A stretch of 64,000 nt of DNA from Caprimulgus europaeus (lineage: Eukaryota > Chordata > Aves > Caprimulgiformes > Caprimulgidae): the NCBI GenBank assembly GCA_907165065.1, contig OU015523.1, forward strand, positions 126,060,523 to 126,124,522, given 5' to 3'. The first letter of the stretch is position 1. Each line of letters opens with the position of its first letter. Of this stretch, positions 34,895 to 45,800 are shown piece by piece. The notes beneath the pieces are model-generated. The model saw only the letters and a program-made list of their open reading frames with translations. It was not told the DNA's origin and ran no database searches. Position numbers and translations under genes: made by a program.

Positions 34895-35400
34895 TGTCCC
34901 CAGGATGGAGACCTCACCCCCTCCCTGGGCAGCCTGTGCCAGGCTTTGACCACCCTCGTGTGAGTTTTCTGGTGTTCAGGTGGAATTCTTGGTGTGTTCA
35001 TTTTTGTCCATTGCCTCCTCTTAATTAATTTCTCCTGGTTGAACTTCGGGAGGTTCCTGTCTGCCGACTTCTCCAGCCTCCTGAGGTCCCTCCCCGTGGC
35101 AGCAGGACCCTCTGGTGTGCTGGCCACTGCTCCCTGCTTGTGTCACCTGCCAAGCTGCAGATTGTCCTGGTCACTCAGGAACAATGTCAGCCAGTTACAC
35201 AGTCCTGGCCCCAGGGCCGGGTCCCAGGGACCCCACTCCTGACTGGTCTCAGATGGACCCTGGGCCACTGATCACACTTGCCAGGCTCCAGCCCTTTGGT
35301 GTCTTCAGGTCGTCCAGGGAGGCTGTGGGGTCTCCATCTCTGGTCACAACCCAAGTGGAGGGGTCAGGCTGGGTGATCTGCAGCGATGCCAACTTCAGGT
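34895..35400 (-). mobile_element. CR1 LINE fragments, reverse, diverged
   Basis: The plus strand reads like reverse CR1: a CTCCCTGGGCAGCCTGTGCC block, then text resembling the pol C-terminal region (ACAGTCCTGGCCCCAGGGCC, ACTCCTGACTGGTCTCAGAT). It is more diverged than the neighbouring copies and may be two joined pieces. Confidence 0.6.
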
Positions 35401-35444
35401 GTTCTCGGGCCCCATGAAATAAAAATGCTTAATTGACTGATATA

Positions 35445-35850
35445 AAATCCCAGAATTTCTCAGACTGGAAAAGCCCTTTGAGCTCCTGGAGTCCAACCAT
35501 GAACCCAACACTGCCCAGTCCCCACTGACCCCTGTCCCTCAGCACTGTGTCTACACCACTCTTCAATCCCTCCAGGGATGGGGACTCCACCACTGCCCTG
35601 GGCAACCCCTTCCAATGCCTCAGAACCCTTTCAGCAAAGAAATTCTTCCTCACATCCCATCTCAACTGCCCTGGGCACAACTGGAGGCCATTTCCTCTTG
35701 TCCTGTCCCTTGCTCCTTGCTGGAACAGACCCACCCCCACCTCTCTGCACCCTCCTCCAAGGGACTTGGACAGAGCCACAAGGTCTCCCCTCAGCCTCCT
35801 TTTCTCTAGGCTCAGCACCCCCAGTTCCCTCAGCCGGGAACAGAGGGAAG
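35445..35850 (-). mobile_element. CR1 LINE 3' fragment, reverse
   Basis: The plus strand reads ACTGGAAAAGCCCTTTGAGC, CTCCACCACTGCCCTGGGCA and TCCTCACATCCCATCTCAAC. It is nearly the reverse complement of the forward copy at 42715-43305. A further CR1 tip (AGAATCACAGAATCGTTTGG) lies alone at about 36078-36110. Confidence 0.85.
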
Positions 35851-36261
35851 CTCCAAGGAGCTGTGCTGTGATCTGCTCTCTGCAGGCAGCGACAGGAGCT
35901 GCGGGCAGGGACAGGAGCTGCGGGCAGGGACAGGAGCTGCAGGAACCTGGCAGCACCTGGAGCTTCAGGGACTTTTCAATATTCAGGTATTTCCAGGCTC
36001 ACACTGCCCGAGCCCCTCGCTGACAGCCCAGGGGGTGGTGTCCCCAGGGAGGGGTCAGTGCCAGCTGGATCCATCCAACTGCAGAATCACAGAATCGTTT
36101 GGGTGGGAAATATCAGACCTGCAGCCTGTTGTGATGCCAGCAGCCACGTGTGGGACAAAAGGGGACAAAAGGAGTGAGCAACACCAACCCTCAGCCCGGG
36201 GACAGCAGCCCTCACCCCCTGCAGGGACCAGCATTCGCCGCAGGACGTTAACGAAGAGATC

Positions 36262-36267
36262 TTTAAT
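36262..36267 (-). terminator. TIMM10B: TIMM10B polyadenylation signal (ATTAAA)
   Basis: TTTAAT on the plus strand is ATTAAA on the minus strand, about 570 bases past the TIMM10B stop. No AATAAA was seen closer. The placement is therefore tentative. Confidence 0.45.
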
Positions 36268-36494
36268 TAGCACGAGGAAACCGTCACCCAGGAACAGGGC
36301 AGCCCGGGCCTGGAGCGGGACAGCCCAGCGCCCAGCTGTGGGGACAGAGCTCGGGTGGGACCCCCCGGTGGGGAGGGTACACGCTGCCACTGCCTGCCCC
36401 TGCCCCAGGACAGAGGCGGTGTCTGGGGGGAAGGTCCCGACACCCACACACGGGAGCACACCGAGCAGCAGGGCTGGCTCCTGGCACAGGGGGA

Positions 36495-36715
36495 GTCCCA
36501 GCTCAGTGCAGGGGGGACCCCAGCTCCAGCACAGAGGGGATCCCAGCTCCAGCGCAGGAGGGATCCCAGCTCCAGCACAGGGGGGAACCCCAGCTCCAGC
36601 ACAGAGGGGATCCCAGCTCCAGCGCAGGAGGGATCCCCAGCTCCAGCACAGAGGGGACCCCAGCTCCAGCACAGAGGGGATCCCAGCTCCAGCGCAGAGG
36701 GGATCCTGGCAGGGT
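36495..36715. repeat. 23-24-bp minisatellite in the presumed TIMM10B 3' UTR
   Basis: About nine copies of CCCAGCTCCAGCACAGAGGG plus GAT, with GCGCAGGAGG variants. If the polyA signal at 36262 is right, this repeat is transcribed in the TIMM10B 3' UTR. Confidence 0.85.
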
Positions 36716-36835
36716 GGGGAGGCCCCGGCTGCACCCCCACGTTCCTTCCCCCACCCGACGCGGGGTCTGGATCCGCTCCACTGCTGCCCAGCCCACCGCT
36801 GCCGCGGGGAAGGTGTGACCCAGGTGACAGCCACG

Positions 36836-37561
36836 CTACCTGCCCGCGCCTGCAGCCCCCTGCAAGGGTCCCTGAGGGTCGGGAGCCGCCGGCTCCCCCC
36901 GGGCTGTGCCGCTCTCGTAGTCGGCGGCGCGGCGCTGCAGCATGGAGGGCACCAGCCCCACGTAGGCGCGCATCAGGCGGTGGTTGGAGTGCAGCAGCTT
37001 GGCGGCGCAGCTCTCCAGGCAGCTCTCCTGCGGGACGGGGCGGGTCAGGGCGGCGGGGGGCTCCCGGCCCCGCTCCCCCCGTGCCCCCGGGGCTCACCTC
37101 ACGCGCGGTCAGCAGCCGGTAGTTGAGGTTGCAGACGCAGTGCCGGAAGCAGAGCTCGGTCATCCGGTTATAGACCAGCAGGAAATCCCGCAGCTGGGAC
37201 AGACCGCACCGGCACGCGCTCACCCGCCGCGCCCGGGACCCCCCAGACACACGGGACCCCGCCCAGACACACGGGACCCCCCCCAGACAGCCGGGACCCC
37301 CCAGACACCCGAGATCCCCCAGACACCCGGGATCCCCCCCCCAGACACACGGGACCCCGCCCAGACACACGGGACCCCCCCCAATGACACACGGGACCCC
37401 CTGGGACCCCCCCCAATGACACACGGGACCCCCAACAGACACTCAAGACCCCCCCCACAGACCCCCCACCAGCCCGTCCCTCCCGCCCCGGCCGCGGCCC
37501 CGTCCCGTCCCGGCGCCCTCACGCTGCGGAGCTGCTGCTGGTGCTCGACCCCCGACTCCAT
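36836..37561 (-). CDS. TIMM10B: Mitochondrial import inner membrane translocase subunit Tim10B (Tim9b)
   Basis: TIMM10B is a small Tim protein of the intermembrane space attached to the TIM22 complex, which inserts carrier proteins in the inner membrane. Three exons: 37523-37561, 37098-37193, 36836-37027; 327 nt, 108 aa, against 103 in human. The ATG at 37561 gives [12 protein letters not shown], matching the Gln-rich human start. The core reads [19 protein letters not shown] and then [19 protein letters not shown], with the two CX3C motifs (CFRHC and CLESC) that form the small-Tim disulfide hairpin. The C-terminal tail after RRAADYESG is Gly/Ala/Pro-rich and not conserved. The gene is head to head with ARFIP2, as in human. 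The first intron holds a tandem repeat. Confidence 0.95.
37230..37460. repeat. Tandem repeat in TIMM10B intron 1
   Basis: About ten imperfect units of CAGACACACGGGACCCCCC, some with CCCGGGATCCCC. It occupies most of the intron between 37194 and 37522. Confidence 0.85.
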
Positions 37562-37800
37562 AGCCCGGCCCCGCGGGGCCTCCCCACGCCGGGCCCGCCG
37601 GCTCCTCCCCACTTCCGGGTCACTTCCGCCCTGTTTCCGCCTCACTTCCGCCCCACTTCCGCCCGGCGCCGCCGGTGACACCACGTCCGGCCCGTTCCCG
37701 GGAGCCCCCGCTCGCGCGGTGACGCAGCTTCCGGCGCGTCCCGGGCCGAGGCGGAGCGGGATCCCCGGTGGCGGGGGGGGCCCGGCCGCGGCCGCGCAGG
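37562..37800. promoter_or_regulatory. Bidirectional CpG promoter of TIMM10B and ARFIP2 with ETS-site cluster
   Basis: CTTCCG or TTTCCG cores (ETS/GABPA type) occur five times at 37611-37655 (CACTTCCGGG, CACTTCCGCC, GTTTCCGCC, CACTTCCGCC, CACTTCCGCC) and once more near 37728 (GCTTCCGGCG). The block is CpG-rich and lacks a TATA box. A probable ARFIP2 non-coding first exon ends at a GCGCAG|GTGGGC donor at about 37799-37800. Shared use by both genes is inferred from the head-to-head layout. Confidence 0.75.
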
Positions 37801-38525
37801 TGGGCGGAGGGGGCCGGGCCGAGGGGAGCGGGACGGGACCGGGATGGGGGGGGCCGGGACCGGGCACTCCTCGCCGGGTCTCGCAGCCCGGGGCCGCGGC
37901 GGGGGCCTGGATCCCCCCTCGGAGCGGGGCACCGGCCGGCGCGGTGGCAGCGACCCCCCCCTCCCAGGCAGGGCCGGGTCAGCGGGGCCGGGTCCCGGCG
38001 TGGCGGGAAGGCGGGAGGGGGCTCGGATCCAGTCCCTGCCGGGCACCGGCACCTCCCGCCCTGGAATGTGCTCGGACCGGTCTGGGCGCAGCCGGGCCCC
38101 CCCCCCGGCACGGCCGGGCTGCGGACGTGGCGCTTGGCTCCGTTCCCCGGGGATCGGTGCCAGCAGGTGCTCCGCGGCACAGCCCCGGTTATCCCGGGAC
38201 AGGGTCTGCCGGGACCGACCGCTGTGTCCCGGGGATCCGACCCCAGCCAAGCTGTGCGAACCGGGGGCCCAGCGGGCGGGGGCCACCGGAGCTGGGGGCC
38301 ACCGGGGCTGCGGGCTACCGGGACTGGGGGTCACTGAGGCTGGGGGTCACCGGAGCTGGAGGCCACTGGGGCTGGGGGTCACCGGAGCTGGAGGCCACTG
38401 GGGCTGGGGGTCAGCAGGGCTGGAGCGCTGGGTCCCGGGGGTCCCGGCGGGGTGAAGCCCCCAGGCCCCTGTCTCTGCCCGGTCCCGGCTCCAGCGCAGG
38501 GTCTGTGTCCCCCCAGGCCCGGAGG

Positions 38526-41500
38526 ATGTCGGACGGGATCCTGGGCAAGGCGGCCACCATGGAGATCCCCATCAGCAGCAACGGGGACACGGGCAGCCTG
38601 CCGGAGGACGACGGCCTGGAGCAGGTGCGTGGCAGGAGCTGGGTGGGGACCCCCGGGCGCTGCTTTCCGTGCCGGGCGGTGCTGTTGTGCCGGCTCTGCC
38701 CCAGCTCTGAGCCTCAGCTCCGGGCTCCTGTCTCTGCCCCAGGACCTGCAGCAGGTGATGGTGTCGGGGCCCAACCTCAATGAGACCAGCATCGTGTCCG
38801 GCGGCTACGGGGGCGCGGGCGAGGGGATCATCCCCACCAGCACCATCAAAGGTGGGACAGGCTGCGGGGGGGGGAATTGGGCTGCAGGGGAATCACGGAC
38901 GGGGCTGGGTGGGAAGGGACCTGAAAGCTCCTCCAGTCCCAACCCCCCTGCCAGCAGCAGGGACACCTTCCACTAGACCAGGCTGCTCAAAGCCTCAGCC
39001 AACCTGGCCCAGAACACTTCCAGGGAGGAGCAGCCACAGCTTCTCTGGCCAACCTGGGCCAGGGTCTCACCACCCTCACACCAAACAATTTCTTCCTCAC
39101 ATCTCAGCTCCATCTCCCCTCTGCCACTTTCAAGCCATCACCCCTTGTTCTGTCACTCCCTGCCCTTGGACAAAGTCCCTCCCCAGCCTTCCTGGAGCCC
39201 CTTCAGGTACTGGGAGGCCACTGGAAGGTCTCTCCAGAGCCTTCTCTTCTCCAGGCTGAACAGCCCCAACTCTCTCAGCCTGTCCTCACAGCAGAGCTGC
39301 TCCAGCCCTGGCATCATCCTGGTGGCCTCCTCTGCACTGGCTCCAGTAGCTCCATGTCCTTGTGCTGTTGGTGGCCCCAGCCCTGGAGGCAGCACTGCAG
39401 GGGGGGTCTCAGGAGAGCGGAGCAGAGGGGCAGAATCCCCTCCCTGGCCCTGCTGCCCACGCTGCTCTGGGTGCAGCCCAGGACACGGTTCTTGGCTCTG
39501 TGCTGCCAGCGCTCGGTGCCGCCTCATGTGGAGCTTCTGGTCCCCCAGCACCCCAAGTCCCTCTCCCCAGGGCTGCCCACCGAGGGCAGTGCTGCTCTTC
39601 CTGCAGCAGCCACGGCTCAGCTCCCCGTGCTGAGGGATGGAGATCTGCTGGTGCTGCTGGAGCCGCCGGGCCCAGGAGCCTGGTCTGGTCCCTCTGCCCG
39701 GGCACAGCCCGTGGTGGTGCCAGGCAGGGAGGGGTGTCCCCTGGCCGTGCCTCACAGAGGGTCCTGCCTGCGAGCAGAAGCTCTGTCAGGAGCCCCAGCT
39801 CGAGCTGTGCTGTCCCCTGGGCCCCTCAGTGTGCCCCCTGCCCGGTCCCGCTGCGTGGCTGTGGCTCTGGTACAGCCCCTCCCCCCGGGATGGCTGGTGC
39901 CTGGCGAGGCTGTGGAGGTGCCATGGGAGGGCTGGGCCCTGTGTGCTCCCCCCTCCTGTGGGTCTGGGGTCTCTGGCTGGGGAGGGTCCATCCCGTTGGC
40001 CCCCAGCCCCTGGCTGCAGCAGTGGCTCCGGAGCCTCACCCCGTGCCGAGGCAGCTCTCGGTCCTTCCCCCTGTCACGGGCAAACACACCAGTGTCCCAG
40101 CTCCCCTCCAGCCCTGGGTGCTGGGGGAGCTCTGGGGTGCACCAGTGGGTGCCAGTGGTTGTGCCACGAGGACTGGGGGTGGCCTGTCCCCGGGGTCAGG
40201 GCAGGGTGGGTCCGAGCCCCCGGCTCAGGCTGGTCCCGGGGCAGTGGGTGCTGTGTCCCCGGGGCAGCGATGGCCCAGCGGGTCCCTGCTGAGCCCCGGT
40301 GCTGCAGGGCTGGACCTCACCCTCTGTCACAGGTGGTCCTGGGTCACACACATCTCTGTCCCTGACTGTCCCAGGTGTCTGTTCCACTCGGCCCCCCAGG
40401 CTGGGGCGGGTGGGGTGGCACAGGGGGAGGGGACGGCTGGGTTTGCTCCCAGCCCGCTCTGCCGAAGGGCAGCACCAGCGGGTGGCAGGAGGAGGTGTGA
40501 GCCATGGTCACTGTCACCACGCCTCTGTCACACTGGGCCTGTCCCAGTCTGGGCTGGCAGGGTGAGGTGACCCCATCTGAGGGGACAGGGAGCGGGGAGG
40601 GGGTCCCTGGTGCAGGAGGTGTCCGTCTGGCAGCCGTCTCTTCTGATTCCACGTCACTCACCCGCTCCCGTTGCTCTCCCCTGCTGCTGTCCCGCCCGCA
40701 CGCTCGTCCTCTGTCCTCACCATCCCGTCACACCGTCCCCTCCTGCCCCTCTCTGCTCCACACCCGCCAGCCCCTCCATTTCCAGGCTGTCTTGTCCAAC
40801 CTCACCCACCCCGAGGACCATCCGTCTCCCCCAGCGCGGCTGCCGCCAGCAGGATGGCCAACCAGGCTGGTGCTTCAGCAGGTACTGCGGCTGCCCGGCC
40901 CCTGGCTGGCCCCCCACAGCCCCCCACCCGGGCCTGAGCCCCCCACCCCGGCTCAGGGTGCCCGGTTAGTGCGGGGGGTCCCGGCGGTGTGCGGGCAGGT
41001 GAGCCCGGCGCTGCAGGGGGCAGAGCTCAGCAGCCCTGGCAGCACCAGCGGGGTCGTGGTCCCGGTGCTGGGGGGCAGAGGACGGTGCTGCCGGGGTCCC
41101 AGGGGGCTGGAAGGTGAGACCTGGCTGTGGGAGGTGGCTCCTGGCTGTGGGAGGTGGTTCCTGCAGTGAGGAGCCCACACTGTCTGCTGTGGGCGCTGCC
41201 AGTGCCGTCTCTGTCCCACTTGGGGACAGGTCGGGTGGGACGCTGCTGCTGGGGGCAGGGGGGGCTGGTGACCAGGCAGCCCCCGGGCCAGGCCCTGCCT
41301 GGGAGCCCACGGGGCTTAGAGATGTAGGATCACAGGATCCAGACTGGTTTGGGTGGGAAGGGACCTTAAAGCTCCCCCAGTCCCAACCCCCTGCCAGCAG
41401 CAGGGACACCTTCCACTAGACCAGGCTGCTCAAAGCCTCATCCAACCTGGCCGAGAACACTTCCAGGGAGGAGCAGCCACAGCTTCTCTGGCCAACCTGG

Positions 41501-44299
41501 GACAGGGTCTCACCACCCTTGGGGTGAAAAATTTCCTCCTCATATCTCACCTAAATCTCCTCTCTCAGTTTAAAACCATCTCCCCTTGTCCTGTCACTCT
41601 CTGCCCATGTCCAAAGTCACTCTCCCTCCTGTTTCTGAGCTCCCTTCACTGGAAGGCTGCAGTGAGGTCTCCTTGGGCTGGTTTGGGTGGGAAGGGACCT
41701 TTCAAGGTCATCTGGTCCAACCAGGGACATCTCCAACCAGACCAGGTTGCTCAGAGCCCCGTCCAACCTGACCTGGAATGTTTCCAGGGATGGGGCTTCT
41801 GCCACCTCTCAGGGCAGCCTGGGCCAGGGTCTCCCCCCTCAGTGTAAACATTTTCTTCCTCCCATCCAGTCTGAAACGTGGGGTGCTCTCCCCACAGCGC
41901 CCCGAGCCCCCCGGCACCCTGACAGCACGGCTGCTGTGGGTGGGCTGGAGCAGCTGGGTGTCCTGACTGGGTGACACCGGGTGCCACGGGGCTGTGTCTG
42001 TTCCAGGCTCCGGGCTGCACCAGCCCCACCCCGGCCCGCCCGTGGGGGGAGAGGAGGTGGTGCGAGGCATCGCCGTGGAGAAGTTCGACATCGTCAAGAA
42101 GTGGGGCATCAACACCTACAAGGTGACTGCTGGGGGCACTGGGAGCACTGGGAGGGGGAGGACACGTCCAGGGGTCTCCCCGCACAGTTTGTGGGGACAG
42201 CTCTGCAGCAGGGAGCGATTCCTCTGCATGGGCCAAGGACCCCCCGGCCCCTCCTGACCCCTCGCCCCCCCTGCCACCCCTCCCTCGCCCCCCCTGCCAC
42301 CCCTCCCTCGCCCCTCCTGACACCTCCCCCCTTGCCCCTCCTGACACCTCCCCCCTCCTGACCCCTCGGCCCCCCCCTCACCCCTCCTGACCCCTCATCC
42401 CTCCTGACCCCTGGCCCCCCCCTGACGCCCCCCCCTCACCCCCCCGCAGTGCACCAAGCAGCTGATCTCGGAGCGGTTCGGGCGGGGCTCCCGCACGGTG
42501 GACCTGGAGCTGGAGACGCAGATCGAGCTGCTCCGGGAGACCAAGCGCAAGTACGAGTGTGTGCTGCAGCTGGCCCGGGCCCTCACCAACCACTTCTACA
42601 GCCTGGTGCAGACTCAGCACGCCCTGGGAGACGCCTTCGCCGACCTCAGCCAGAAATCTCCTGAGCTGCAGGTACCACAGCCCTGGGGAGATGGAGCCAC
42701 AGCATCCTGGCCTGGAGCAGCACCAGGGTGGCCAGTAGGAGCAGGGAAGTTCTCTTCCCCCTGCACTGGGCACTGGTGAGGCCACAGCTCGAGTGCTGGG
42801 GTCAGTGTTGGGCCCCTGAGTCCAAGAAGGACCTGGAGGTGCTGGAGCGTGTCCAGAGAAGGGAACGGAGCTGGGGAAGGGTCTGGAGCACAAGTGTGCT
42901 GAGTTCCCGGCTGAGGGAACTGGGGGTGCTGAGCCTGGAGAGAAGGAGGCTGAGGGGAGACCTTGTGGCTCTGTCCAAGTCCCTTGGAGGAGGGTGCAGA
43001 GAGGTGGGGCTGGGTCTGTTCCACCAAGGAGCAAGGGACAGGACAAGAGGAAATGGGCTCCAGTTGTGGCCAGGGCAGTTGAGATGGGATGTGAGGAAGA
43101 ATTTCTTTGCTGAAAGGGTTCTGAGGCATTGGAAGGGGTTGCCCAGGGCAGTGGTGGAGTCCCCATCCCTGGAGGGACTGAAGAGTCGTGCAGACACAGT
43201 GCTGAGGGACATGGGTCAGTGGGGACTGGTCAGTGTTGGGTTCATGGTTGGACTCCAGGAGCTCAAAGGGCTTTTCCAGCCCAGGCCGTTCTGGGATCCT
43301 GTGAGAAGCAGGAAGAGGTTTGGGACAACACAAGTTGGATCAGGAGGAGGCTGGGGATGATGATGCTCAGTGAAGGGCCAGGTCCCAGCCCCTCCTTGGA
43401 GCACCCTGGGCCAGGATTGTGGGTGTGTGGGAGGAGAGGGGGAGGTCCCTGCCCGTGGGACCCTCAGCCCTGCCCCTCTCTCTCGCAGGAGGAGTTCGGT
43501 TACAACGCGGAAACCCAGAAACTGCTCTGCAAGAACGGGGAGACGCTGCTGGGCGCCGTCAACTTCTTCGTGTCCAGCATCAACACGCTGGTGAACAAGA
43601 CCATGGAGGACACGCTGATGACGGTCAAGCAGTACGAGACAGCCAGGTAGGACCGTGCCAGGTGTCCCCAGGGGGGTGGCAGGGCCACAGCCTGGCTCTG
43701 AGCCCGGTGTCCCCGCGCAGGCTGGAGTACGACGCGTACCGCACCGACCTGGAGGAGCTGAGCATGGGCCCCCGCGACGCCGGCACCCTGAGCCGCCTGG
43801 ACGCCGCCCAGAGCCAGTTCCAGAGCCACAAGGACAAGTACGAGAAGCTGCGGGCGGACGTGGCCATCAAGCTCAAGTTCTTGGAGGAGAACAAGGTGGG
43901 GAGGGGTCCCCAGAGCGGGGGTCTGCTGCGAGCTCCTCGTGTCCCGGGGGGTCCGTGTCTGGGTGGGCAGCAGCCGGGAGAGCGCAGGGGAAGGGCAGGG
44001 GGGCACCCAGCGCTCGCTGTCGGGGCTCCTGGTGTCCAGGGCCGGCTTTTGGGGTGGCTGGTGGTGACCCCGTGCAGGGTGGGACCCCGTCCCTGCGCCC
44101 TGCCCGTCCCTGGGCGCGGGGTGACCCCTCCTGCTCCCCCCAGATCAAGGTGATGCACAAGCAGCTCCTGCTGTTCCACAACGCCATCTCCGCCTACTTC
44201 GCCGGGAACCAGCAGCAGCTGGAGCAGACCCTCAAGCAGTTCAACATCAAGCTGAAGACCCCCGGCGCCGAGAAGCCCTCCTGGCTGGAGGAGCAGTGA
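38526..44299 (+). CDS. ARFIP2: Arfaptin-2, BAR-domain effector of Arf, Arl1 and Rac GTPases
   Basis: Arfaptin-2 is a trans-Golgi BAR protein that senses and shapes membranes and binds GTP-loaded Arl1, Arf and Rac1. Seven coding exons: 38526-38624, 38743-38851, 42007-42122, 42450-42671, 43489-43646, 43721-43895, 44144-44299; 344 aa (human 341). Start [15 protein letters not shown] matches the human start. The linker carries [20 protein letters not shown]. The amphipathic segment and AH/BAR domain run from about [20 protein letters not shown] to the end, with [68 protein letters not shown] and [20 protein letters not shown]. The C-terminus [11 protein letters not shown] is intact. Intron 2 is large (3.2 kb) with three CR1 fragments, and intron 4 has one CR1. 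Upstream non-coding exon is likely at the shared promoter. Confidence 0.96.
38885..39600 (-). mobile_element. CR1 LINE fragment, reverse, in ARFIP2 intron 2
   Basis: About 700 bp reverse CR1: GGGTGGGAAGGGACCTGAAA, CCAGCAGCAGGGACACCTTC, CCAAACAATTTCTTCCTCAC, TCTTCTCCAGGCTGAACAGC, and on into pol C-terminal remnants. The remaining intron (39601-41324) is GC-rich unique sequence with no feature recognised. Confidence 0.85.
41325..41670 (-). mobile_element. CR1 LINE 3' fragment, reverse, in ARFIP2 intron 2
   Basis: The plus strand starts AGGATCACAGGATCCAGACT and GGTTTGGGTGGGAAGGGACC and continues through the same blocks as the copy at 38885. It ends where the next CR1 3' end begins. Confidence 0.85.
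41675..41880 (-). mobile_element. CR1 LINE 3' fragment, reverse, adjacent second copy
   Basis: A second CR1 3' end in the same orientation follows directly: GGCTGGTTTGGGTGGGAAGG, TTTCAAGGTCATCTGGTCCA, GATGGGGCTTCTGCCACCTC. It is of the 6935-7125 type, so this is two insertions and not one element. Confidence 0.8.
42715..43305 (+). mobile_element. CR1 LINE fragment, forward, in ARFIP2 intron 4
   Basis: About 590 bp forward CR1: GCACTGGTGAGGCCACAGCT, ACCTGGAGGTGCTGGAGCGT, GAGCCTGGAGAGAAGGAGGC, GAGGAAGAATTTCTTTGCTG, terminal TGGGATCCTGTGA. It is antisense to the copy in the RPS11 intron at 1465-1970. Confidence 0.88.
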
Positions 44300-45516
44300 G
44301 CTGCCCCCGCCGCCCCCCGCGCGCTCGGGCTCTGCCCGGGGGGGCCCATGGACCTGAACGCTGCCGCGGGGCGCGAGCTCGGGGGGTGAGCGGGGGGACG
44401 TGGCCCGGGGGCTGCCCGGTGGGCACGGGGGGGCCTGGCCGGAGCGGAGACTGGAGTGGGGCTGGGGTCCCACATCTCCCCTTGGGGCACAGCCCCTCCT
44501 GCCCGGCTCCTCGGCACGGACCCCCATCCCTGCCCTCTAGCACCCCTGTCCCCTCACACCGCGCACACGGGGCAGGGTGGGACCCTCCTCTGCTCTCCTG
44601 CTGCCTCCCCAGGGCGGGGCAGGAGGTGCCCCCCCTACCCACCCCCCCAATTTCCTGGGGTGCACCCCAGGGATCCCCAGAAGTGTTGGCTTCCACGGGA
44701 AGATGAAGCTACGGAGGGGGCAGCACTGGCCCTGCCCTGTGCCGGGGGGCTTGTCCCAGGGGGCTGTCCCGGGGGGGGGGGGGCAGCTGTTCCGGGGGGG
44801 TCTTGTCCTGGGGGGCTGTCCCGGGGGTCTGCGGGTGCTCCTGCCCTCACTCCCAGCTTTGGGGTGCTCCCGCTCCCCCCGACTGATCCCTCATTTCCCG
44901 GGCAGGGGGCTCCTGTGCTCCCCCCCCAGTCCAGGGGCTGCCCCCAGCCTCACACTACACTCCCCCGCGCAGGGTGGGCGCTGACGGGGGGGTCTCGGGT
45001 CCACGGCGTGTCTGGTGCCTGGCCTCCCCCCGGGACCCCCAGGCCATGCTCTGGGAGGGGGTGGCCATCCTCAGGTGGGGGTCCCCATCCTTGGGGCAGA
45101 GAGGCTGTCTTCGGGGCAGGGGTCCCCATCCTCGGGTGGGGGTCCCCCGCATGCTGCTAGCGAGGTGGGGGCTGTGGCCCCCTGGACACTTGGCCCGTCG
45201 GTGGCTGTGGGAGCTGCGGGGACCCCACAAGGACCAAACGCTGGCGCCGTGGCCGTGGCCGTGCCGGGGCCGTGGCCGGTGTCCCGGGGCCGGAGCTCTG
45301 TCCGTCTGTCTGTCCTGCGCCAGCCGAGTGCTGCTCCCAGCCCTGCGCCCGCGGCACTTGGCACTTTCCTGAGAACACACGGTTTGTTTTTCTTGCTAAT
45401 TTAATCCCCGATAATTTAATGTCTGGATCTGACACCCCCTCGCCCCCCCGCCCCTTTCCTGGTGAAGGTCTGACCCCCCCCCACCCCTCCTGACTTCTGT
45501 AAGATTCCAGAATAAA
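44300..45516 (+). terminator. ARFIP2: ARFIP2 3' UTR with polyadenylation signal AATAAA at 45511-45516
   Basis: About 1.2 kb without a coding exon between the ARFIP2 stop and AATAAA at 45511-45516. It includes a run of about 13 G at 44778-44790, several GGGGTCCCCATCCT-type short repeats near 45070-45150, and an AT-richer end (TTAATCCCCGATAATTTAAT). No earlier AATAAA was seen, so the whole stretch is read as 3' UTR. Confidence 0.6.
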
Positions 45517-45519
45517 AGA

Positions 45520-45575
45520 GTATGGATAAAACCAGTCCAGATAAAAACCAGTACAGATAAAAACCAGTCCAGATC
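45520..45575. repeat. Short 18-bp tandem repeat after the ARFIP2 polyA signal
   Basis: Three copies of ACCAGTCCAGATAAAA-type text. Confidence 0.75.
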
Positions 45576-45659
45576 ATCCCTGTGCCGTGGGGCTCCGGGG
45601 TGGGACCCCCGGGCTGGAGGTTGGGGGGGGTGAGGAGGGGGGTCCCGCTGCAGCCAGAT

Positions 45660-45800
45660 CGCACAGGATCCCAGGCTGGTTTGGGTGGGAAGGGACCTTG
45701 AAGCTCCTCCAGCTCCAACCCCCCTGCCAGCAGCAGGGACACCTTCCACTAGACCAGGTTGCTCAAAGCCTCATCCTACCTGGCCAGCTCTGGGCCCGCA
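45660..45800 (-). mobile_element. CR1 LINE 3'-end fragment, reverse
   Basis: The plus strand reads GGTTTGGGTGGGAAGGGACC, CCAGCAGCAGGGACACCTTC and CACTAGACCAGGTTGCTCAA, the same subfamily as 18255 and 41325. Confidence 0.8.

Noticed and set aside
36984..38783. 599-residue plus-strand frame ending in the ARFIP2 start region
   Set aside because: It runs antisense through TIMM10B and its intron repeat, then into ARFIP2 exon 1 and intron. Only the ARFIP2 exon part is real coding sequence.
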